Source: Hordeum vulgare subsp. vulgare (Eukaryota > Streptophyta > Magnoliopsida > Poales > Poaceae). Taken from it: a stretch of 64,000 nt of DNA. Below the pieces are notes generated by a model, which was not told the DNA's origin, did not search any database, and saw nothing but the letters and a program-made list of their open reading frames with translations. Location: assembly GCF_904849725.1 (NCBI RefSeq), contig NC_058522.1:231173084-231237083 (forward strand), read 5' to 3'. Shown here piece by piece: positions 56,608 to 64,000 of this stretch; position 1 is the first letter of the stretch, and each line of letters opens with the position of its first letter. Made by a program: the position numbers and the translations under genes.

Positions 56608-58142
56608 TGCTACGGTAACAACAGTCCTTCCTTGGCGCTAGGAATTCTTCTTGCTACTTCTCTTGTTCGCGTCGGTTTTTCCCTTGAAGAGGAAAGGGTG
56701 ATGCAGCACAGGAGCAGTAAGTATTTCCCTCAGTTTGAGAACCAAGGTATCAATCCAGAAGGAGGGTCTCGTCAAGTCCAGAGTACCTGCGCAAACACAA
56801 ACAAGCTTGCACCCAACGCTTCGAAGGGGTTGTCAATCCCTTCAAGATTATTTGCAAAGTGAGATCTGAAGGCGGAAAGTGCAACGAAGTAAAGAGTGTA
56901 AGGCTGAAAATATGTTGTGGAGTAGACCCGGGGGCCATAGTGTTCACTAGAGGCTTCTCTCAAAATAGCAAGTAATACGGTGGGTGAACAAATTACTGTC
57001 GAGCAATTGATAGAACCGCGCAAAGTCATGACGATATCTAAGGCAATGATCATACATATAGGCATCACGTCCGAGACAAGTAGACTGATACTTTCTGCAT
57101 CTACTACTATTACTCCACACATCGACCGCTATCCAGCATGCATCCAGTGTATTGAGTTCATGACGAACAGAGTAACGCCTTAAGCAAGATGACATGATGT
57201 AGAGGGATAATCTCAAACCAATGATGAAATCCCATCTTTTTACACTTGATGGCAACAACACGATGTGTGCCTCCTACCCCTTCTGTCACTGGGTGAGGTC
57301 ACCGCACGGTATGAACCCAAAACCAAGCACTTCTCCCATTGCAAGAATCATAGATCTCGTTGGCCAGACAAAACCCACAACTCGAAGAGAATTACAAGGA
57401 TATGAAATCATGCATAGGAGAGATCAGAAGAAACTCCAATAAGATTCATAGATAATCTGATCATAAATACACAATTCATTGGATCTCGACAAACACATCG
57501 TAAAAGAAGATTACATCGGATAGATCCCCATGAAGATCATGGAGAACTTTGTATTGAAGATCCAAGAGAGAGAAGAAGGCATCTAGTTACTAGCTATTGA
57601 CCCGTAGGTCTATGGTGAACTACTCACGCATCATGGGAGAGGTCATGGTGTTCATGAAGAAGCCCTCCGTGTCCGAATCCCCCTCCGGCAGGGCACCAGA
57701 ACGTGCCCCAGATGGGATCTTGCGGAGACAGAAGCTTGCGGCGGCGGAAAAGTACTTTCGATGATCTCCTGATTTTTTTGGGATTTTTAGGGAATATGTA
57801 GGCGCAACCCCTAGGTCAGAGGGCGCCCAGGGGGCCCACAAGCCTGTGGGCCGCGGGGTGGGGGCTTGTGGGGCCCCTGAGGCTCCCCTGCCTTGGCTCT
57901 CAATCTTCCCCATCTACTTCCGTTACAGAAAAAATCTTTTCGGGGATTTTCTTTCGTTTGGACTCTGTTTCAAAATCTTCTCTCAAAGGGGTCAAAAACA
58001 TGGAAAAAACAGGAACTAGCACTTGGCATTGAGTTAATAAGTTAGTCCCAAAAATTTTATAAAAGGCATGCAAAATATCCAAAGTTTGACAAGATAATAA
58101 CATGAAACCATAAAAAATTATAGATACGTTGGAGACGTATCA
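56608..58142 (-). repeat. 3' LTR of the Sabrina-like element
   Basis: In the reverse sense it starts TGATACGTCTCC at 58142 and ends CCGTAGCA at 56608. The part 56608-57440 matches 63167-64000 closely. Short ORFs on both strands are repeated in the two LTRs and are not genes. Confidence 0.92.
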
Positions 58143-58157
58143 AGCATCCCCAAGCTT
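58143..58157 (-). promoter_or_regulatory. Polypurine tract of the Sabrina-like element
   Basis: Reverse-strand AAGCTTGGGGATGCT lies directly before the LTR start, the expected place for the plus-strand primer. Confidence 0.7.
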
Positions 58158-60854
58158 AACTCCTTCTCGTCCTCGAGTAGGGAAGTGATAAAGAATGAAT
58201 TTTTGATGTGGAATGCTACCTAGCATAGTTGTCCTTTGCAAATTCTTTCACGTGACATGAATGTTCAGATCCTTAAGATTCAAAACAATAGTTTGCTATT
58301 GACATGAAAACGATAATACTTCAAGCAAACTAGCAAAGTAATCATGAACTTTCAAAATAACAAGGCCAATGAAAGTTATCCCTACAAAATCATTTAGTCT
58401 AGCTATGCTCCATCATGCTCACACAACTAATGTAAATCATGCACAACCCCGGTATTGGACAAGTAATTGTTTTTGCACTCTTACTTTCTCAACCTTTTTA
58501 TAACTATCACGCAATACATGAGCGCGAGCCATGGATATAGCACTATAGGTGGAATAGAGTGTGGTGGTGGTTGTGAGACAAAAAGGAGGAGATGGTCACA
58601 TTGACTCGGCGTATCAAAAGGCTACGGAGATGCCCATTAATAGATATCAATGTGAATGAGTAGGGATTGTCATACAAGAGATACACTAGAGCTATAAGTA
58701 TGTGACAACTCAAAAGGAAAACTAATGGGTGTGCATCCAACTTGCTTGCTCACGAAGACCTAGGGCAATTTTGAGGAAGCCCGTCATTGGAATATACAAG
58801 CCAAGTTATATAATGAAGATTCCCACTAGCATATGGTTCTTAACAAATCAAGAAGCTCTCAATCATGAAGAACATGGTGCTATCATGAAGCACAAGTGTG
58901 GAAAGAGATAGTAACATTGTCCCTTCTCTCTTTTTCTCTCTTTTCCCTTTTTTCATTTGGGCTCTTAGGCCTCTTTTTTTCTTTTCTCTTTTCTCTTTTT
59001 TTTGTTTTTCGGCTCTTTGGCCTCTTTTTTCTTTCCTCCCATGGGTCAATGCTCTAATAATGATGATCATCACACTTTTATTTACTCACAGCTCAAAGAT
59101 CACAATGATGATGACTCCATAGGAAATGCCTCCGGCAGTGTACCGGGATGTGCAACGATCTAGCATGGCGTATGATGTTAAAACATCTCGCTAGCTATCT
59201 TACGATCATGCAATGGCAATGAGAGTGACGACACAAGTCATGAGACGGAACGGTGGGAGTTGCATGGCAATATCTCTCGGAATGGCTATGAAAATTCCAT
59301 AGTAGGTAGGTATGGTGGCTGTTTTGAAGAAGGAATTTGGTGGGTTCTTGCACCGGCGAGAATTGTGCGGCACAACAGAAGCTAGCAATGGTGGAAGGTG
59401 AAAGTGCATCTATACCATGGACTCACATTAGTCATGAAGAATTCACATACTTGTTGCGAAAGTTTTTATTAGTAATCAAAACAAAGTGCTAAACACATAC
59501 TCCGAGGGGAAAGGTTTGTAGGTGTTAACCATCGCGCGATCCCGACCTCAACACAAAGGATGACAATCAATAGATCAATTATGCTCCGACTTCCTAACAT
59601 AGCGGTTCACCATACGTGCATGCTACGGGAATCACTAACTTCAACACACGTATTTCTAGATTCACAACACCCTACTAACATAGCTCTTAATATTACCACG
59701 TCCACGTCTCAAAACTAATTGAGAGGAATCAAAACTTCTCTTTCTCCTCAATGCACATGAAAATGGAGGTTTTTGCATCCTCTTTGAGTACCTACCACAT
59801 TTGGGACTACTTTCATAGCATAAGCCAACTACCAAATCATGCACCGCCGTGCTCTAAAAGATATAAGTGAAGCACAAGAGCAAAAGTATCTAGCTCAAAA
59901 GATATAAGTGAAGCACTATGAGCATTCTAGCAAAATCATGATGAGTGCATGTCTCTCTCTCTCAAAAAGGGGTGAAGCAAGGATGATTGTGACACAACAA
60001 AAGAAAAAGACTCCTACGATACAAGACGCTCCAAGCAAAACACATATCATGTGGTGAATAAAAATATAGCTCCAAGTAATGTTACCGATGGATTGAAGAT
60101 GAAAGAGGGGATGCCTTCCCGGGGCATTCCCAAGCTTAGGCTTTTTGGTGTCCTTGAATTTGGATTGGGCTGCTTTGGGCATCCCGAAGCTTGAGCTCTT
60201 TCCACTCCTTATCTCTTTGTCCATGAGAACGTCACCCAAAACTTCAAAACTTCACAACACAAAACTTAAACAGAAACTTGTGATAACATTAGCATAAGAA
60301 AACAAACTACCACTTCTTTTGGTACTGTAGCAAACTTGAATTCCATCTATATTGGTGTTGGGCTACTGTATTCTCACTTTTCCATGGCTAGTACCCCCCC
60401 CCCCCCCCGATAGTAACCATAGTTTCATCAAAACAAGCAACCAACTCAACAAAAACAGAATCTGCCAAAAACAGACCAGTCCGTAGCAATCTGTATACTT
60501 CGTATACTTCTGGTACCTCACAAAATCTGAAATATTACGATGGCCTGGGAAAAAGGCATATCAACCAACAGCAGAAAGAATCAACTCAAAAGCTCTTTCT
60601 GAATAAAAATGAAAAATCATCTCATGAGCGAAACGTTTCTGTCTTTTTCCAGCAGGATCAAACAACCATTACCAAGACTAGTCATAAAGGTTTTGCTTGG
60701 CTCAAATACAAAAAATAAACACAAAAAACACAATCACAACAGAATTATGAAAGTGTGGACGCAACAAAACAGAAAGAAAAAGATAAATTCATTGGGTTGC
60801 CTCCCAACAAGCACTATTGTTTAACGCCCTTAGCTAGGCATAAAAGCGATAGAA
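58158..60854 (-). other. Non-coding region between protease and 3' LTR
   Basis: These 2.7 kb occupy the place where integrase, RT and RNase H would be. No frame shows their motifs. A strand-asymmetric CT-rich tract with a repeated ggctctt.ggcctctttttt phrase lies at about 58915-59040, and a C-run at about 60396-60408. I see nothing else that can be named. Confidence 0.75.
58915..59040 (+). repeat. CT-rich tract with a duplicated phrase
   Basis: The strand is almost only C and T for 120 bases, with two copies of a ggctctt.ggcctc phrase about 57 bases apart. Its reverse strand would give a Lys/Arg/Glu-rich ORF that is an artefact. Confidence 0.8.
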
Positions 60855-62150
60855 TCACGTATCGTCGTCTTTGGTGCTCAATCCATAAGTGGCCCTCATC
60901 ATGTATTCATAAGGCAATCTTATTTTATTTCTAGGAAAGTGTTCCATGCCCTTCTTTAAAGGAAATTGAAATCTAATATTCCCTTCCTTCATATCAATGA
61001 TAGCACCGATAGTCCTTAGGAAAGGTCTACCAAGAATAATAGGGCATGTAGGATTGCAATCAATGTCAACCACAATGAAATCCACGGGTACATAGTTCCT
61101 ATTTGCAATAATAAGAACATCATTGATCCTTCCCACGGGTTTATTGACGGTAGAATCAGCAAGATGCAAGTTAAGAGAACACTCTTCAATCTCATTAAAA
61201 CCCAGAACATCACATAAAGACTTTGGAATCGCGGAAACACTAGCACCCAAATCACATAAAGCATTGCATTCATAGTTTATGATTTTGATTTTGATGGTAG
61301 GTTCCCACTCATCATGAAGCTTCCTAGGGATAGAGACTTCCAATTCAAGTTTCTCTTCAAGAGATTTTATCATAGCTTCGACGATATAATCGGTAAAGGC
61401 CTTGTATTGGCTATCAGCGTGTGGAGAGTTTAACATGGATTGCATCAAAGAAATGCATTCAATCAAGGAGCAACTATCATAATTGAATTCCTTCAAATCC
61501 ACGGTAGTAATTTCGGAACTACTCAAAGTTTTAACATCTTCTACTCCACTTTCAATGCTTTTAGCATCAAGATAGATGGACTCCGGATCATTGGGGCACT
61601 TTTCAACCAAAGTGGCTTCATATCCAGCCCCATAATCATTAGGTTTGACACAAGAAAACAAAGATTCAATGGGAGTCACACCAAGCACTTTAAGATCTTC
61701 GTGATTCTCATCACGAGAGCACGCCTTTTTAATACATTCATGTCTAGCACGAATTTGGGCGGTTCTTTCCTGGCTCTCAATCATGGAAACACGCATAACT
61801 TTCAAAGTTTCATCCATGTTGATTTTGGGAGGAGCAAATCTAACTTTCAAAGCATCAACATCACTAGAAATTCTATCAACGCTCTTAGCCAAATCGTCAA
61901 TTTTGAGTAGTTTTTCCTCTATGGACGCATTGAAAATCTTTTGAGAGTTGATGAACTCTTTGATATTACTCTCTAGATCAGAGGGTAATTTATTGTAATT
62001 TCCATGAGTATTGTTGTAGGAGTTGCCAAAATTATTAGAGGGGGTTACTAGGAAAAAGCATAGGAACATAGTTTCCTCTAAAAGCACCGTTGTTGCCAAA
62101 GTTATTCCTACCAACAAAATTAACGTCCAAGCTAGCGTTGCTACTCTCAA
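60855..62150 (-). CDS. Gypsy gag C-terminus and aspartic protease
   Basis: The reverse ORF of 431 codons ends at a stop at 60855. Residues 1-37 are probably out-of-frame sequence; homology-like coding starts at about residue 38 (SNNFGNSYNN). Residues 55-130 are a charged, coiled-coil-like gag segment (KEFINSQKIF ... SVDRISSDVDAL). The retropepsin domain covers about residues 265-400, with DLGAS at 300-304 as the active site, LADSTVNKPVGRI, and ILGRPFL (372-378), a pattern of plant Athila/Tat-group proteases. It would cut the gag polyprotein in particles. The frame stops soon after the protease (STKDDDT) without integrase or RT. The stop looks like a true end, since nothing pol-like follows in other frames. 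Confidence 0.8.
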   Translation of the reverse strand: MRVATLAWTLILLVGITLATTVLLEETMFLCFFLVTPSNNFGNSYNNTHGNYNKLPSDLESNIKEFINSQKIFNASIEEKLLKIDDLAKSVDRISSDVDALKVRFAPPKINMDETLKVMRVSMIESQERTAQIRARHECIKKACSRDENHEDLKVLGVTPIESLFSCVKPNDYGAGYEATLVEKCPNDPESIYLDAKSIESGVEDVKTLSSSEITTVDLKEFNYDSCSLIECISLMQSMLNSPHADSQYKAFTDYIVEAMIKSLEEKLELEVSIPRKLHDEWEPTIKIKIINYECNALCDLGASVSAIPKSLCDVLGFNEIEECSLNLHLADSTVNKPVGRINDVLIIANRNYVPVDFIVVDIDCNPTCPIILGRPFLRTIGAIIDMKEGNIRFQFPLKKGMEHFPRNKIRLPYEYMMRATYGLSTKDDDT

Positions 62151-62930
62151 TCAAAGAAGACAAGGGCATATCATTAGGATCCAAAGGAGCACTTCTACTA
62201 GCAACCAAATTCATTAACTCATCCATCTTAGCACTCAACGAGTTAATTTCTTCTATAGCGTGTACCTTCTTACTACTAGGTGACCTTTTAGTGTGCCACT
62301 AAGACTAGTTTGTCAGGATGTTGTCTAGGAGCTTTGTGGCTTCCCCTAACGTGATTTCCATGAACGTTCCACCTCTGGCGGAGACCAAGATATTTCTAGA
62401 AGCGAAATTCAAACCAGCGTAAATGATTTTAATAATCATCCAAAGACTCAAGCATGAGCGGGGCAATTTCTAATCATCAATTTCATTCTCTCCCAAGATT
62501 GTGCAACATGTTAATTATCAAGTTGCTTGAAATTGATGATATCATTATGGAGAGAGATAATCTTAGCCGGCGGAAAATACTTGGATATGTAAGCATCTTT
62601 GCACTTATCCCAAGAATCGATACTATTTTTGGGCAAAGAAGAAAACCAAGTTTTTGCGCCATCTCTCAACTAGAAAGGAAAAAGATTCAATTTAATCACG
62701 TCATTATCCACATCTCTCTTCTTTTGCATATCGGAAAGCTCAATGAAGGTATTGAGATGGGATGCGGCATCTTCACTAGGAAGGCCGGAGAATTGCTCTT
62801 TCATAACAAGATTCAACAAAGCGGCATTGATTTCGTATGACTCCGCACTAGTGGCGGGAGCAATCGGAGTACTAATAAAATCATTATTATTAGTATTCGA
62901 GAAGTCACAAAATTTGGTGTTTTCATTCAT
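62038..62930 (-). pseudogene. gag: Gypsy gag N-terminal part, frameshifted
   Basis: The reverse ATG at 62930 (MNENTKFCDFSNTN) is preferred over the upstream in-frame ATG at 63077, whose extra residues are low-complexity leader. The first 87 codons include LVMKEQFSGLPSEDAASHLNTF, a typical Gypsy gag start. After a stop at 62670 the gag domain continues in broken form (DGAKTWFSSL can be read near 62660, YISKYFPP near 62590). A later piece, 62035-62238, gives LSAKMDELMNLV-like sequence. The capsid gene is damaged by several stops and shifts, in contrast to the intact protease frame after it. Confidence 0.72.
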
Positions 62931-63139
62931 GGTGACTTCTGCAAGCAAGCAAGCACACAAGCAAACAAAGAGCAGGGGAGAAAAAGGGCGAACGAAAAAA
63001 GGCGAACGAAAAAGGCAAACGAAAAAGGCAAATTGGTGAAGTGGTGAAGAGGAAAACGAGAGGCAACTCGCAAACAAAGTAAATGCAAGATATGAGTTTG
63101 CGACACCTACTTGGATGAGTTCTTGACTTGATCTTCCTC

Positions 63140-63156
63140 CCCGGCAACGGCGCCAG
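63140..63156 (-). promoter_or_regulatory. Primer-binding site (tRNA-Asp), reverse strand
   Basis: Reverse-strand TGGCGCCGTTGCCGGGG is a perfect complement of the plant tRNA-Asp 3' end, ten bases from the 5' LTR end. Confidence 0.9.
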
Positions 63157-63166
63157 AAATTCTTGT

Positions 63167-64000
63167 GCTACGGTAACAAAAGTCCTTCCTTGGCGCTAGG
63201 AATTCTTCTTCCTACTTCTCTTGTTCACGTCGGTTTTTCCCTTGAAGAGGAAAGGGTGATGCAGCACAGGAGCAGTAAGTATTTACCTAAGTTTGAGAAC
63301 CAAGGTATCAATTCAGAAGGAGGGTCTCGTCAAGTCCAGATTAACTGTGCAAACACAAACAAGCTTGCACCGAACGCTTCAAAGGGGTTGTCAATCCCTT
63401 CAAAATTGTTTGCAAAGTGAGATCTGAAGGCGGAAAGTGCAACGAAGTAAAGAGTGTAAGGCTGAAAATATGGTGTGGAGTAGACCCGGGGTCCATAGTG
63501 TTCACTAGAGGCTTCTCTCAAAATAGCAAGTAATACGGTGGGTGAACAAATTACTGTCGAGCAATTGATAGAACCGCACAAAGTCATGACGATATCTAAG
63601 GCAATGATCATACATATAGGCATCACGTCCGAGACAAGTAGACCGATACTTTCTGCATCTACTACTATTACTCCACACATTGACCGCTATCCAGCATGCA
63701 TCTAGTGTATTGATTTCATGACGAACAAAGTAACGCCTTGAGCAAGATGACATGATGTAGAGGGATAATCTCAAACCAATGATGAAAACCCCATTTTTTT
63801 ACCCTTCATGGAAACAGCACGATGCATGCCTCGCTACCCCTTCTGTCACTGGGTGAGGTCACCACATGGTATGAACCCAAAACTAAGCACTTATCCCATT
63901 GCAAGAATCATAGATCTAGTTGGCCAGACAAAACCCACAACTTGAAGAGAATTACAAGGATATGAAATCATGCATAAGAGAGATCAGAAGAAACTCAAAT
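63167..64000 (-). repeat. 5' LTR of the Sabrina-like element (partial)
   Basis: It matches 56608-57440 with few differences and runs off the window's right edge, so the start of this LTR and the second copy of the GTCAT duplication are not visible. Confidence 0.92.

Larger units (their letters stand above)
56608..64000 (-). mobile_element. Gypsy element with gag-protease only, reverse strand (Sabrina-like)
   Basis: In its own sense the 5' LTR runs from beyond 64000 to 63167, then come a tRNA-Asp primer site, gag, protease, about 2.7 kb without genes, a polypurine tract and the 3' LTR (58142-56608). LTRs start TGATACGTCTCC and end CCGTAGCA. The LTR copies look very similar by eye, so this is one of the younger insertions here. 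No integrase or RT is seen. LTR length (1,535 bp), primer site and gene content recall the Triticeae Sabrina family; the name is provisional. Confidence 0.85.

Noticed and set aside
58840..59073. Lys/Arg/Glu-rich reverse ORF
   Set aside because: Produced by the CT-rich tract; low complexity and no other support.

Overview
The window is intergenic DNA from a large grass genome, most likely a Triticeae species (wheat, barley, rye or Aegilops). The evidence is a BARE/WIS/Angela-type Copia LTR, a CACTA transposon with the usual cereal terminus, very long-LTR Gypsy elements, and near-complete cover by nested retrotransposons. I found no intact host gene, no rRNA and no CRISPR array. Family names are given from memory of family features and were not checked by any search.

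Layout from left to right. Positions 1-1215 and 12380-13977 are the right part of a long Gypsy LTR (called X1), split by a complete large retrotransposon derivative (LARD-like, 1216-12379) with 3.9-kb LTRs, a TTCCG target duplication and no coding capacity. X1 sits in a reverse-strand Gypsy gag relic (13978-15377), which abuts a reverse-strand Copia gag/PBS/LTR relic (15378-16627). A Copia-like LTR (called Y, 16628-18443 and 22282-22943) is split by a 3.8-kb non-autonomous LTR element (called Z, 18444-22281). A second long Gypsy LTR (X2, 22944-25791 and 40112-42255) is split by a 14.3-kb reverse-strand Copia element (25792-40111) of SIRE/Maximus type. That element has gag, damaged pol, and a large accessory reading frame 3' of pol. 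X2 is cut by an Angela-type Copia element (42256-49971), whose 3' end is a truncated LTR. Next is a forward Gypsy element (called G, from 49972) with LTR, tRNA-Asp primer site and gag. Its gag is interrupted first by a 3.5-kb CACTA element (52738-56228, TGG duplication) and then by a reverse-strand Gypsy element (56608 to beyond 64000) that carries gag and protease but no visible reverse transcriptase or integrase.

No pathway joins these genes. What works together is the set of retrotransposon parts: LTR promoters, primer sites, gag/protease/integrase/RT/RNase H and polypurine tracts. Most reading frames are broken by stops and frameshifts. The four internal stops in the accessory frame are TAG or TGA, as expected from methyl-C deamination. 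The intact exceptions are a 650-codon Copia gag and a gag-protease frame of about 390 codons.

The most interesting points are: (1) two separate insertions into the same base position, GTCAT, of two related gag copies; (2) paired tRNA-like sequences with Pol III A and B boxes inside both LTRs of the LARD-like element; (3) an accessory gene in the Maximus-type element that seems to have its own G-box, TATA box and leader intron; (4) an antisense gene-like unit inside Z; (5) a possible two-exon mini-gene inside the CACTA element; (6) a TGAGGAA word repeated through the 14.3-kb Copia element.
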